This document shows, piece by piece, positions 34,701 through 47,213 of a DNA stretch of 64,000 nucleotides (its first letter is position 1; the number at the start of each line of letters is the position of its first letter). A program made the translations under genes and the position numbers. The notes beneath the pieces are model-generated. The model did not search any database. It saw only the letters and a program-made list of their open reading frames with translations, and had not been told where the DNA came from. The stretch is from Symbiodinium natans (lineage: Eukaryota; Sar; Dinophyceae; Suessiales; Symbiodiniaceae), in NCBI GenBank assembly GCA_905221605.1, contig CAJNDS010002179.1, forward strand, positions 920,001-984,000, read 5' to 3'.

Positions 34701-36391
34701 CTGACGCCAGAAGCCCAACATTTTGCACCTTTGGGGGCTGAGTCCTCTTGAACACACCCTTGTGAGGATCTTGCAGCAGGAAGCGTGAAAGGCCAACAGA
34801 TATCACCCTCAGTCTCAGCCTGCGAACTCCCAAAATCTTGGCCGCTCACCCCAGAGGACTCGGCTGCGCCGGCGCTCCTGCCGAAGAGTTGCGCGCTCTT
34901 GCGTTGAGCGCAGGACACCCCACCCCCCCCCCCTGCCCCCCCATCCCCCGCCGACACACCACTCTTGCAACCCGGTGGCTCCTGAAGAGCATCAATAAGT
35001 AAAGACCGAGAGACGGAAGTTTCTGTTCTGCTTGCTGAACAAAGCAGCTGCCTTGAACCTGAATGTGCCCAACACTCCTTTCTTCTTGAGCTGCCAAAGA
35101 AACATGTCCAAACCCCGAGATATCTTACAGCACCTTACACTGATCCGAAGTACAATGTCCCCATAGCCTCGTGTCGCTGCTTCTTGCGCGGGCCTCGGCC
35201 CAAGATGGGCAGAGGAAAGTCTAAACCCTAAACCCTAAACCCTAAACCCTAAACCCTAAACCCTAAACCCTAAACCCTAAACCCTCGGTGCTGTGGTCGC
35301 CATTACCCCCGGGCCCGCGGCATGCGCCCCTGCGCTCGGAGAGCTGCTGCCGCCTTTGGGCCTTGGAAGAACTCATAGGGTTTAGGGTTTAGGGTTTAGG
35401 GTTTAGGGTTTAGGGTTTAGGGTTTTGGGTTTTGGTTCCAGGGTCTAGGAGGGTTTAGGGTTTGGGGTTTGGGGTTTGGGGTTTGGGGTTTAGGGTTTAG
35501 GGTTTAGTTGCTGGGTTTGGGGAACACATGGCTTTTGGGGACTTTGGGCTTCAAGGCTTTGGGGCTTTGGGGCTTTGGGGCTTTGGGGCTTTGGGGCTTT
35601 GGGGCTTTGGGGCACATAGAGTTCAGGGCATGTGCCGAATTGAGTCGCTCTATGTCGCTGGCAAGGCGGGTTGATCCTAAACCCTAAACCCTAAACCCCA
35701 CACCCTAAACCCTAAACCCTAAACCCTAAACCCTAAACCCTAAACCCCAGATCCTGAAGCATGAAGCCGAAGTAAATCTGCGGGATACTCACGCGCGTAC
35801 ACATGCTTGGGCCGATGGCGCATTCTCCGGTGCAGCCGCCTTGCGAAGGCATGTCGGCATGAAAAGATGCAGCACGAGATTCTAACATGCTACATCGGAG
35901 ATGGATTTCATCCAACCCCCGCCCGCACTCATTGCGCCAGCTCACGCATGGCAAATAGCGTAGAGGTTGCTGCAGAACAGAGGCGTTAGGGGGACGAATG
36001 GTATGCTATATGAAGAATGTTATTCTGCTCCGAGGTGGATTTTGAACAAAAGGATACACTGAGGATGCCAAGCGCATCTACGTTCATCATCACTTGCGGG
36101 CACAGGCGGTTGAGCAGAAAACCTTGCAACACAGCTTGGTTTCGTCGGCCAGGTGCACTGGATCTGACGCGGTGATTAACGCGCTATTCATCGTGCCGAT
36201 ATATTCTTGTATTGATCGATGCACGTTTTTGTATTATCTTTCTTCGTGCATGTGTGTATGCACATGTCTATGTAAATGTAAAGTGCGCCTGTATCTACAT
36301 TTTTGTATGTTTATGTATATGAATATGTATACGTATGTGTATGCGTATATGTGCCCCGGTACATGATGAATGTGTCCGACAGAAGTGGTTC

Positions 36392-36428
<37 letters not shown>

Positions 36429-36591
36429 AATGAAATAATGAAAGAATGACAGATAGACAAAATAAAGAAAGACAACAGAGTGAGGAAAGAGGAAAGCCGA
36501 AGCGAGGAAGAGATAACAAAAAAGAGAGGAAGAGACAAAGAGACAAAGAAAGAACAGTGAAAGAGAGAGATAGAGAGAGAGATTTAAAAAA

Positions 36592-36622
<31 letters not shown>

Positions 36623-37226
36623 TAAATAGAGAGAAAGAGAGAAAAAGCAAGAGACAAAGATACAAGAGACAAAGAGAAGGAGAGATGAGGAGACAAGGAG
36701 ACAAGCAGACAAGGAGACAAGGAGACAAGGAGACAAGGAGACAAGGAGACAAGGAGACAAGGAGACAAGGAGACAAGGAGACAAGGAGACAAGGAGACAA
36801 GGAGACAAGGAGACAAGGAGACAAGGAGACAAGGAGACAAGGAGACAAGGAGACAAGGAGACAAGGATACAAGGAGGGAGAGAAGGAGGGAGAGAAGGAG
36901 GGAGAGAAGGAGGGAGAGCAGGAGGGAGAGCAGGTGGGAGAGAAGGTGGGAGAGAAGGTGGGAGAGAAGGAGGGAGAGAAGGAGGGAGAGAAGGAGGGAG
37001 AGAAGGAGGGAGAGAGTGGGAGAGAGAGGGAGAGAGAGGGGGAGAGAGGGGGAGAGAGGGGGAGGGGGGGGAGAGAGGGGGAGAGAGGGGGAGAGGGGAG
37101 AGAGGGGAGAGGGAGAGATGGAGAGAGAGCGCTGGTGAGTCCGGAAGCTCGGCCCTGAAATTTCACTGCCTGCAGGCCCAGGCTCTTCTTGAGCTGTGCC
37201 ACATACGCGGCCGCTGCATCCTCCAT
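31714..37226 (-). CDS. Probable multi-exon gene, unknown function
   Basis: The start codon lies at 37226 (MEDAAAAYVAQLKKSLGLQ, exon 37226-37170, GC donor). Further blocks: ~36140-36110 (LADETKLCCK), 35881-35793 (Cys-rich, GGCTGECAIGPSMC, donor GTGAGT), 35361 to ~35312 (AQRRQQLSERR), 35090-35007 (LKKKGVLGTFRFKAAALFSK), 34401-34326 (EVAPLRSLPRSRSSDPRAPL), 34162 to ~34080 (AYSSCEASWEGVRLREVSWL), 34039 to ~33985 (acidic, HDSDEEEDDDDEPTT), 33774-33704 (GFQWKAGIRGLVKQFAQVPA) and a terminal exon 31823-31714 (PTVMHGPPAPDAGRFEEALF, stop TAA). Whether all blocks belong to one gene is not proven. A 750-bp purine simple repeat lies inside its first intron. No family recognised. Confidence 0.45.
35220..35614. 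repeat. CCCTAAA, TTTAGGG and GGGGCTTT arrays
   Basis: CCCTAAA at 35221-35285, the opposite orientation at 35377-35430, TTTGGGG variants at 35457-35490, and an octamer GGGGCTTT array at 35555-35614. Confidence 0.93.
36390..37130. repeat. 750-bp purine-strand simple repeat
   Basis: (GA)n, then about twenty GAGACAAG octamers (36690-36865), then a GGAGGGAGAGAA-type array and G-rich tracts. The plus strand is almost pure purine. The long minus-strand frame of ~311 codons here is repeat translation. Confidence 0.95.
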
Positions 37227-37253
37227 GCAAGAGGGGCTTCCGAGACTCACTTG

Positions 37254-37357
37254 GAGGTTCATGGGTTGTTATAAGTAGGGTTTAACGTACCCTAAATGAG
37301 GGTTAGAAGTAGAATTACCATACTTATAACCCTACTTAAAACTACCCATGAACCTCT
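37254..37357. mobile_element. Hairpin element with ~29-bp inverted arms
   Basis: GAGGTTCATGGGT, then TTATAAGTAGGGTT, at the left mirrors AACCCTACTT, then ACCCATGAACCTC, at the right. A related unpaired copy occurs at 10090-10150. It lies just upstream of the gene starting at 37226. Confidence 0.7.
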
Positions 37358-37491
37358 AAGTAGGGGTTTGAAGCAGCACTCTCACTCGGGGTTGGGGTTG
37401 GGGGTTCGTAGGGCTTAGGGTTTCGGAGCTCAAGAGTTTCGGCTCTCGCACTCGCACAAGGCAGCCAAGGACTCGGTCGGAAGGTTCTCAC

Positions 37492-40400
37492 TATGACAAT
37501 CCGCCAGATTCCCACTCAAGCGCAGCTCCAAACGCGACAAACCAAAGGTGTAGGCCAACGAAAGCTCAGGAGTTTAGGGGTTCGGGAGTTCAGGGCTTGG
37601 GTTCAGGGTTCAGGGTTTAGGGTTTTAGGGTTCAGGAGTTCAAGCCTCCCCAGGCGCCATGTTCTCATCAGGCCTCGGCCAAAGAAGGATGTGTTAGGGC
37701 TTAGGATTTAGAATGTAGGGTCAAAAATAGAGTCTACCGCTACCATTCCTTGGAAGAACCCGCACATGCGACCTGCTGTAGGGTGAGAGGACGACAAAAC
37801 CCTAAACCCTAAACCGTAAACCCTCAACCCTAAACCCTAAACCTGAACCCAGGGTTTGCCAGTGGTTTGCCTGTGGCGGTCGACGAGATCGATGGCACGC
37901 GGAGCCGACGTTCAGGAGTTTGTTGAGTTTTTGTTTGGGGTTCTTAGGGCTTTTAGGGTTGTTGGGATTCTTAGGGTTTTAGGGTTTGTTTAGGGTTCTT
38001 AGGGCATTTAGGGTTGTTAGGATGTTAGGGTTTTAGGGTATTCGGAAGGACCGGGGGCGCGAGAGGGCTTAGGCCTAGGCTTCTTTATAGAGCTCGGCAC
38101 GTTCAAGGTTCCCACCTTACTGCGATCCTTCTTTGCACCCCAACAACAGGCCCAGACGGACGGCGGCCTTGTGGAGGCTGAAGGCTGAAGGGTTGTTTAG
38201 GGTTTAGGGTTTGGGGTTTCTGCTTTAGTGTTTAGCGTTTCTGCTTTAGGGTTTGGGGTTTCTGCTTTAGGGTTTAGGGTTTCTGCTTTAGGGTTTAGGG
38301 TTTAGGGTTTAGGGGTTTAGGGTTTAGGGTTTCTGCTTTAGGGTTTAGGGTTTAGGGGTTTAGGGTTTAGGGTTTCAGTTTCTGCTTTAGGGTTTAGGGT
38401 TTAGGGGTTTAGGGTTTAGGTGTTTAGGGCTTAGGGTTTAGGGTTTAAGGTTTAGGGTTCACTCGGCGCTATCTCTGAGTCTGAGCAACTGAGCGCGACT
38501 GCACTGTAAACAAAAACATCATCGGGAGTAGGGTTTAGGGTTTAGGGTTTAGGGTTTGGTCTTTCGAGGCTGTTCGACCGTTTTGGGCACGGGGTTCAGT
38601 TCAGCGCTCGGTTGTCCCGCGTAACTTGGAGCCCACTTTAGGCAACCCGAAGCAAGACGCTGGGCCCCCCGCACCTTGTTTTGCAGGCATGACACGCACT
38701 TGACACACGCTGCAAGAGCAGCGGGCAAGGACCAGCTCCACTGCCGTGTTGACAGTTTGGGGTCGATCCTTGCCTTAACCCTAAACCCTAAACCCTAAAC
38801 CCTTAACCGTACTAAGTTACTAAGTGGCCTTTCGCACCCTGAAGCCATGGATCCCCCCAAGAAACCCAACGAAACAAACACCCCTCGGAGCCCAAGTCGG
38901 ACACCCAACGCCCTGCGAGAAAAAGGACTCTTCTTTCTAAGGAAACCCTAAGCCCTAAACCCTTTTGCAACTAGCCCTAAACCCTAAACCCTAAACCCTA
39001 AACCCTAAACCCTAAACCCTAAACCCTAAACCCTGAACAACGGCATCACCTGGGCCCCCGAAGGGTTGAGAGAGACTCCGAGCTCCGAGCTTCGCCCATC
39101 TGGAGTCCGGAGGCTCAAAAAGGGGCGTTAACCCTAAACCCTAAACCCTAAACCCTAAACCCTAAACCCTAAACCCTAAACCCTAAACCCTAAACCCTAA
39201 ACCCAAACCCTAAACCCTAAACCCAAACCCTAAACCCTAAACCCCAATAAGGTGCCCCTGATTTCGGAAACCCCCCAAGCGGCTCAAGATGCCGGGCGCT
39301 GCAGCGTCGCTGCAGAGCAGGGTCTGAAGGTCCCCAAGTTCCCGGAGCTCCTGTTTGGGGCGCAGGTTTAGGGTTTAGGGTTTAGGGTTTAGGGTTTAGG
39401 GTTTAGGGTTTACGGTTTAGGGTTTAGGGTTTGGGGTTTAGGGTTTAGGGTTTAGGGTTTAGGGTTTAGGGTTTAGGGTTTAGGGTTTAGGGTTTAGGGT
39501 TTAGGGTTTAGGGGCTTGATGGCAAAACCCACCATGACCCATGACCTTTCTCACTTTATTCCGTAATGCTTCCATACTGGACAACCCCCCGTCGCAGGCA
39601 GCTTAGGCTGTCGGCTTCGGGCGGGCTTCGAGCGGGCTTTGGGGCAGCGCAGCCTGGCCATCCGCCGCACCGACGGCAGCTGCGCCGCACTCCGCGGCCG
39701 GAGGACGCCGTTGGCTGCGCAGGGCGTTGCTTCGCCTGACCACCCCATCTCTCCCTCTCTCTCGCGCAGACTCACCCTGAACCTTAAAACCTTCAAGGCT
39801 TTTCAAAGGGACTTGGGGGCTTCGGTTGGGGAAGATGTGGGCTTCGACGATTTGGGAGGAAATTTACAGCAACGTCCGCACGCCATCTGCAATTAAGCCG
39901 GTGAAGCCGGCGACGCCGATCTGACGCCGTGGAGCCATTGCCGTTGAAGCCCTTGAATTTACGGGTTTGTCACGTTAAAAACCCCATTTAGGGTTTTAGG
40001 GTTTTAGAGTTTTTAACGTGAAAAATCCGAAATTTAAGCCTTTGAAGCCGGTGGCTGTTGAAGCCATTGATGCCGTCGACGCCGTCGCGTCTACGCGCGG
40101 AAAATCACGTCTTCACGTCTTCGCCCCGGAAACTACGCGCCCATACGGACTGCAATGGGAATTTAGCCCTGTCATGTTTACACACAACGGGCTTGTCTCT
40201 GTAACGCATTGTCTTTGTCATTGCAACCTAAAAACTGTGACGGTAATACAGGTTGCCCTTCGGAAATTTTGGAAGCCTGGGAGTTGGTGTGGGGAGAGCA
40301 GGGGTACACCTCTCGAGAGAATGACAGAATACGTGGCAAAAACTTTCCGCGGCGTTCAGATTGAGAAAGTCTTATTTCGGAGAGGCCGTGCTTTCCCTCG

Positions 40401-41010
40401 TTTTTTGCCCTGAACCGTGAACCCTTTTGAACCCGCGGCTTCCTGAATGCTGAACCCGAAACCCTACACCCTGAACCTAAACCCCCGATCCCTGAAACCC
40501 TAAACCCTGAACCCGAAACCCCTAACCTGCAAACCCTGAACCCAACACCCTAAACCCTGAACCTGAAATCCTAAACCCTAAACCCTCAACCCTAATCTAA
40601 ACCCTAAACCCTAAACCCTAAACCCCTAAACCCCTAAACCCTAAGCCCTTTTGCATCCAGGTCTCTTGCGGCCAGCCGGGCTAAAACCCTAAACCCTTTT
40701 TTGCATCCGGGCTATGATGTTTTAGCCCTAAACTCCAAACCCTTTTTACATCCAGAGGCCTGTGAAGTCTGCCGGGTAAGTATGCTGACACACAGGCGCG
40801 AAGCACAAACCCAGCACTCGTGGCTAGGAAACCCTAAACTCTACAACCCTAAACCCGAAACCGGAAACCCTCAGAACCCTAAACCCTAAACCCTCAACCC
40901 CTAACCCTAAACCCTAAACCCTAAACCCTAAACCCTCAGCCCGTTGTGGTTGAGTCTCTCGACGCAGCTTCCGGGGCCGACCGCCGCATGGTGCCCGTGT
41001 CCTCAGGATG
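37492..41010 (-). CDS. Scattered coding exons, gene model unresolved
   Basis: Minus-strand coding-like blocks: ~41000-40943 (HPEDTGTMRRSAPEAASRDS), 39350 to ~39300 (ELRELGDLQTLLCSDAAA), ~38757-38640 (TAVELVLARCSC then VCQVRVMPAKQ), 38167-38121 (AAVRLGLLLGCKEGS, donor GTAAGG) and a possible last exon ending at 37492 (FVAFGAALEWESGGLS). They lie between long TTTAGGG arrays. Splice sites are plausible but the joins were not confirmed. Function unknown. Confidence 0.3.
38190..38460. repeat. Compound TTTCTGC/TTTAGGG array
   Basis: Repeated blocks of TTTCTGCTTTAGGG with one to four TTTAGGG units and TTTAGGGG variants. Confidence 0.93.
39129..39515. repeat. Opposed CCCTAAA and TTTAGGG arrays
   Basis: CCCTAAA at 39129-39243 faces TTTAGGG at 39366-39512. 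A partial MITE end (ATTTCGGAAACCCCCC) and a coding-like exon (39350-39300) lie between them. Confidence 0.95.
39970..40021. repeat. Short inverted repeat with telomeric loop
   Basis: TCACGTTAAAAAC pairs with GTTTTTAACGTGA; the loop is made of TTTAGGG-like units. Confidence 0.75.
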
Positions 41011-43296
41011 ACGGGCATGACCTACTCTTTGCTTAAAGATCCCAAAAGTTATAATAATAATAATAATGATGATGATGATAATAACAATAGTAATAATAGT
41101 GATAATTATCAGAACAACATTTTTGGTGGGTTCTTAAGCAAATAGTAGTGACTCGTCAGGTGAGCTTCGACTCTCACAACTGTCTATGGGTTCGCACGTC
41201 CAAGAGCACGGCTCTTTGGCTGCGACATCAGATTGAAACACAGGGACCCCAACTTTGAACCCCCCCTTTTCGCATCGCAAACATTCGTCGGCCCTTAACC
41301 CCTTAAAACCCTGAAAACACCCTCAAGCACCAAACCGTATAGCCTCGGTTTTCTAACAAGTCCTTGGCAGCTCTGGAAGTGTTTGTCCTGCACGGCTTAT
41401 AAAGTTTCAGGCTTGAGTGTTGAGGAGTGTGAGATTTAGGGTGTTTGGGTTGAGGGTTGAGGGTTTAAGGCCTGTTGGAGGTTCTTGGAGTTGTGGTTCT
41501 GGTTTGGGGGCGAGCTTGGGGTGTGCAGATTTGGGGGGTGTAATGAGCCTTCTGGGTGGCTAGGCTGAGTGGAGCACCCCTGGAAGGGAGGGGCTCTAAG
41601 GCAAAACATGGATGTCAGTAAAAACGCCCTCTCCCCCTCCTCAAGGAATGGTGGAAAAAGTTCTAAGGGGATCTCTTGCGGGTCTCAAATATTCAGAAAT
41701 CCTTCGTTCCCGCCCTTACCTCGCCGCATCAGCACTCTGCCGGACAGCTGCTCGGGACATATCGATGCTTGCGAGCCTTGGAGGGGCTCCGGATCGTCAT
41801 CACATCATGCGGAAGGCCCATAAACCTCGCCCAAAACAACAATCCGATCCTGAGTGAGAGAGATCCCCTTAAGCCCAAGAAGGAGAAACGTAGCTTCTAC
41901 CAAAATAGCATATGGGTCAGCCAGGTGAGGCACATAGCAGTGGTGACGGTAGGTGCGCTCGGCTTTCGAGGGCTAAGCTTAGCTTTGATGCCTTTTTGCG
42001 AGCACTAACCACGCCCTTGGGGATTGGGGTTTAGGGTTTAGGGTTTTGGGTTTAGGGCGCTGTGGCTTCGGTTCGTTCCGGAAGCTTCGCATGCTTGCTT
42101 CGCGGTTGGGACGGGCCCCTACGCCCTAAACCCTACAAACCACGGCCCCCACACACTCTTCTACTCTAACCAATTACGCCTAGACGCTCGAAGAAACCTA
42201 AACTCTGCATAAACCCTACATAAAGGCCAAAACCCCATCAAATGCTGGAAAACAACAACCTTTGTGTAGATGTTAGTAACCGCCAGTTATCTATATTTAT
42301 ATATGTATAAAAAAATATACACACACAAACCCATGAACGCAAAACCCCTTCAAACCCTACTTGAACCTCATGCACACTTCCAAGCCCACAGCTTTTCTTG
42401 ATTCGCCCAGGCTCGTAGAACTTCCACACTCGGCGTCGCTGCTGCGCTGTAGGCCTGAGGGGCCTCGAGGGTTTAGAGTTTAGGGTTTAGGGTGCCCTAA
42501 ACCCTAACCCCTGAACCCTAAACCCTAAACCCTCCTAAATCCTAAACCTTGTAAACCCTGCGGCTTAGGGATTGCGGCGGAATGGGGTTCCGGAAGTCTT
42601 GGAGGGGATTGAAAGTTAGTCGCGGCGGCCCGCCGGAAGCTACGGCCCTCCGACACATTTCACAAAACCCCACCGCTGCAGGCCTAGCCGAGATGACTAA
42701 CGCTCGCTGGTCAACCTAAACCTCCCAGCTACCCTTTAATAGAGGGGGCTTATATACCCTAATAGTAGTCGGGAGGGTAAACCCTCAGCCCGAAACCTGA
42801 ACCCTAAACCCCAAACGTGCCGGAAGGCCCTGAAGCCCTGCTGGGCACCTGATCCAAAGACTGTCGTCTCCCAGGATACCTGGCTCTCCGCACCCAGGGG
42901 TCCTGCCACAAGGGATGTAAGGGGCTTGCCCAAGAACTGCATCGGTTCACGCAGTAAACTGGCATCCGGCAGAGGTCTCCCGCGATAACTCGCTGTACCG
43001 TATGAATTCTTTGGGTTCCCTACAAGGACTCCCGGTAAGGAAATGAGGGACCCCTCCAAAATTCGCAGGCTTTTTGGGTTTTCTGGAAATCCGCAAGACC
43101 ACGACACGGCAGAAAAGCTGCAGTCCCACAGAGTCGAGCTCCGGCCCGCCAAGCGGGTGCCCAGCTGCCGATTTCTGCGGCGAAGCTGCGTGAGCCTCGC
43201 ACACGACACAACTTTGTTTTATCCCGAACGTCCCGAAAATCTAGATACCCAAAACGGTGACCAGCTGATAAAAAAAGATAAAAAAGCTATGCTTCG

Positions 43297-46200
43297 TCAG
43301 TGCCGTAGAGCAGCCGGTGCCTTGCGGCGCCTTTCCACTTCCGCGGGCATGCGGTTCACGGGTCTCTCTTGGGCCTCACGGGCCTCGGGCGACCGGGATA
43401 GCCTTGTCTGGGCTGGGCGGGTTTCGGCGGCCTCCATGGCCTCCTTTGAGTTCACGCGAAGGCGGGGCGGGGAGCGGCAGACGGTGCTGCGCTTGGCCTT
43501 GGCAGTGAGGGGGAGCAGCACCTTCGCGGCATTCCCTGCGTGCGCGGACGGGAAGGGCTGCGGGGAACGGCCGCGCGAGAGGTGCGAGAGGCCCTCTGCG
43601 GTCAGCTCGATGGGCATGTGCCGCTCGCGGTCGGGGGAGCGGGTGCGTTCCTTGCGTTCCTTGGGTGTCTTGCTGCCTGGCGGGCTTGCAGACGGCGAGC
43701 GGCTCGTCTGCGTCTGCTTGGATTGTTGCCTTAACTTCCCGCGCCAGCTGCTCAGGCTCACGCCTTGCAACCAGCCACCACCCATGGACAGAACTCGCGG
43801 ATATGCAACCATGTCGCTTACGTCAGTGGAGTCTGGGTCAGCCCAGGGGCTTGTGGATGCCTGGTGCACGGCATTCTTACCGATCTTGGGTGTCTCCAGC
43901 TGCGCGCTCGGCTCTTGACCTGTTGCATCCCTCACAGAAAGCGCTTTCTCCAAGAGGTCGGTCTGGCACTGCTTGTCCTCAGAAGCAATGCTGTTCTGGG
44001 ACAAACGCTCGTCCAGCTGTTTCAGCAACTCGGCCTCCCGGTCTCTCCAGGTCTGGACCTCCTTCCTCAGCCTCTGAATCTCTTCCTCCTGGTTTTCGGC
44101 GGCCCAAGACTCGGTCTGCTGAAACTGGCTGACCAGGGTCCTCGCCCTGGCCTCCTGCGCAGCCTGAGCCTCTGCCAGCGCGGCGCGGAGCGCATGCACT
44201 TCTGAAGCCTCGGCCTCCTGGGCAGTTCGTGCCTGGCTCTCCGCCTCGTTGCGGGTCGCCTCAAGCCGCTCCAGCTCGGCTGCGGATGCTGCAGCCTGTC
44301 GCTGCTGGGCTTCGAGCTTTGCTTGGAGGGCCTGCAGCTTGTTCTCCAACTGGCGCACGGCCTCCTGCGACGTCCTTGCCTCCAGTTCACGGGAGCCCTT
44401 GGCATCGTGCAGCTGCGCCGTCAGTTCCTCCACTTCCTGCTGCCTTTCGAATGCGTCGCGCTCGCGAGCACGCACCGCCTCCTGTAAGCTCGCCGCCTCC
44501 ATGCGAGCTTCCTCGAGCTCAGCGGTGAGGCCCGTGACCTCTGCCGCCAAGCGAAGCCCCTCTTGCTCCGCCCGTTCAAGGCGTCCATCTGGCTGGATGC
44601 TCAAGTGCGTCATGACCTCCTTCACCAACCGCGGCTTGGCCTTCTTGGCTTGCAGCTCCTTCTGCAAGCGCTGCTCCGCTGCCTCCGCCCGCCTGGCTGC
44701 GGCCTCCGCGGCGGAAAGACCGCTCTGCAGGCTTTCCAGCTTCTCCCGCAAGTGCTGCGCCGACGCTTTCTGTTCCTGCAGCTCGGCTTCGCACTTGTCA
44801 TGCGCTGCCCTCCATGCCACCAGTTCCTTCTGCAGTCCGCCATGCTCGCTCTTCCACTTCCGAGCTTCCTCCTGCCCACACACGGTGCTTTCTGCGCACT
44901 GAGACTACCTTTCCACTGCAGGTAAGCGCGCAGATCTTCAAGGATATGCGCATGTTCCAAACTTGAAGTTCAAGCCTACTTTCTTCGCTCAGGGCTCACG
45001 GCCTGCGACTGCCGCAGCTCTGCCTCCGTCTCTTCCAGGACCCTGAGAAGGCGACAAGCCGCTTTTTTGAAGGATTGTGATTAAGTTAGCAAGCATCCAG
45101 CTGAACTTCGAATCAAGCCTGGGAGTTGCCAAGGACACAAAAAAAAAACTGTGTTTTTTGAGTCCATCCCCTGAGCCCTGAAGCCTAAACCCTCTTGCCC
45201 TGGGCCCTGAACCAACCCCGCAGACTGGCCAAGGGACGACTCGGCCTTGTCGAGCTTCTTCTGTAGAGCCCCGGACCTGACACCACGGGGCGTTGATCGT
45301 TGAAGTGCTTCTTCCCAAGCTTTCCGATGAGCCGCTAAGACGCAAAGCCCAAGGTCTAGGCAGGCAGAGATTTCATACAGAAATACATATGGGTTGCACA
45401 TGTGTGTGTTGAACAATATGTATGGACATGCATACACATGTGCAAACGCACGAGCGCACGCACACACATTCACATGCACATGCATGTACAGATTTATGTA
45501 CTAGGCGCTGCTCTAAGACATGTGATCTTCGGAGACCTAGGGTTTAGCTGGGCAGGGCCTGTCTGACATGCGCCTCTGCTTCAGCTCGTCGTTGGCTTCC
45601 TGCCATCATGACAGTCAGTCCACAAAGAGGTTGCGGACGAAGATACGAGTATCATCGCATGCCCAACCCCGATTCGGCATGAGCCACGGCAAGCACCAGG
45701 GCGTCCTGGATGCGCGCCATATCCTCCTGGATGGCCTGTATCTCATAATCCTTCTCCTCGGGGATTGATTGCCGATCTTTTCCAACTGTGAGTTGAAAGG
45801 TGCCTTCCCGCAACTACACCCAACCCTGAAACATGCATCTACCAGCGCTGCAAAAAGGTTTCAGAATAAAGCTTGGCTCCTCGGTGTTTTGGGTCGTGGG
45901 TTTGGGCCGTTTGGGGGCTTGTAGGGCTTTGAGGCTCTCAGGGCCAGACGCGAGCCACAAACTCAGGGCTTGTGTGGTTCAAGGGCTTTTGGGGAGGCTT
46001 GACCCAAAAGGAGCTCCATAGGTCCGAGGCAAGCGGTCCTAAACCTTTTGTCATTTCCGGTCTCTTGTCGCCAGTGGCTCACAAGTCCTTTTCTGCTCTA
46101 AGAATAAGGGTTCCCCTATGGCCTTACTACCTTACTATCTACTCTGTACTACCCCCCCCCCCCCCCCCCCCCAGGTTTCCCCACAAATCAGGCTATTCAG

Positions 46201-46399
46201 GGAGAGTTTTAAGCCTAAAGTAAGTTTTTTTAAAGGGGCTACCTAGAGGGATAGTATAGAGGGGGGCCCTAAACCCTGAACCCTGAACCCTAAACCCTAA
46301 AGCCTAAACCGTAAACCCTAAACCCTAAACCCCCGGAGGTGCCTTCACCACCTCCTTCCAAGCCATCTCCTGGGCCGACAGCTTCTTCTCATACTCCTC
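43297..46399 (-). CDS. Coiled-coil protein with Ser/Pro/Arg-rich tail, 5' end not found
   Basis: Six in-phase exons, 46399-46343, 45813-45679, 45599-45572, 45334-45226, 45042-45003 and 44871-43297, give 647 residues plus stop. The chain starts in phase (EEYEKKLSAQEMAWKEVVK), so earlier exons are likely. The first ~450 residues are rich in Glu, Gln, Ala, Leu and Arg with heptad character (EETEAELRQSQ, LQKELVAWRAAHDKCEAEL, EEIQRLRKEVQTWRDREAEL). The tail is basic and rich in SP and RSP motifs (SRSPSASPPGSKTPKERKER), probably disordered and phosphorylatable. It could be a cytoskeletal or centrosomal scaffold, but that is inference. Donors are GC or GT; acceptors are AG-G except AG-T at 45813 and AG-C at 45334. 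Confidence 0.8.
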
Positions 46400-46456
46400 C
46401 TGCGGCTTGGGGTTTGGGGGTTGCAGTTTAGGGTTCAGGGTGTGGGGTTTAGGGTT

Positions 46457-46650
46457 TAGGGTTTAGGTTTAGGGTGTAGGGTGTAGGGTGTAGGGTGTAG
46501 GGTGTAGGGTGTAGGGTGTAGGGTTTAGGGTTTAGGGTTTAGGGTTTAGGGTTTAGGGTTTAGGGTTTAGGGTTTAGGGTTTAGGGTTTAGGGTTTAGGG
46601 TTTAGGGTTTAGGGTTTAGGGTTTAGGGTTTAGGGTTTAGGGTTTAGGGT
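46457..46650. repeat. TGTAGGG then TTTAGGG array
   Basis: About seven TGTAGGG variants (46477-46524) pass without a break into ~17 perfect TTTAGGG units, as if one variant had spread locally. Confidence 0.95.
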
Positions 46651-46975
46651 TAGGGTTCCCCGGATTTTTTTTGTGCGGGCTGGCTTGGTTGGGATAGATG
46701 GATACTCTTTAAACTCATATAAACTCATCCCTCTCAAAATCATGTGGATCCCTTTTAACATATGGACCCCTTTTGAATTCATGAAAAATCTCATCCCTTT
46801 TAAAATCATATAAAGCCAGAACCCCCCCCCGTAAGATGGACACTTAGAGGCTATGCTGCACGTGCGTGCCTTGTGAACGAATACTTTACAAAGGAAACCG
46901 CCGCAGAACAGACGCAACGCACCCGCAGAATAGACGCAATGCACCCTTATAAGCATCAGCACAGTGTGTCCTGGG

Positions 46976-47182
46976 CGGGGGCACGGAGGGCGCGGAGGGC
47001 GCGGAGGGCGCGCGGAGGGCGCGGAGGGCGCAGAGGGCGCTGAGGGCGCGGGCGCGGAGGGAGGGGTGGAGGGCGCGGAGGGCGCGGAGGGCGCGGAGGG
47101 CGCGGAGGGCGCGGAGGGCGCTGAGGGCGCGGAGGGCACGGAGGGCGCGGAGGGCGCGGAGGGCGCGGAGGGCGTGGAAGGT
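46976..47182. repeat. GGGCGCGGA nonamer array
   Basis: About twenty GC-rich 9-bp units; the plus-strand frame reads EGA repeats and is not taken as a gene. Confidence 0.93.
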
Positions 47183-47213
47183 GACTAATTACCCCTTCAA
47201 CCAGATATCACAC

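Noticed and set aside
36295-37262. Minus-strand frames of ~290-311 codons rich in Ser and Leu
   Set aside because: Translation of GA-type simple repeats; no family or splice support.
40018-40413. Plus-strand frame of 131 codons
   Set aside because: No recognisable family or splice signals, opposite to every other gene, and overlaps the inverted repeat at 39970-40021. Kept as a weak possibility only.
42736-43209. Minus-strand frame of 157 codons
   Set aside because: Partly plausible (FLGKPLTSLVAGPLGAESQV) but it starts 88 bp past the stop of the coiled-coil gene and ends in MITE-like sequence; not enough to call a gene.
44229-44925. Plus-strand frames of 99-217 codons
   Set aside because: Antisense of the long coiled-coil exon; Cys/Ser/Ala-rich composition reflects complemented Ala/Gln/Glu codons.
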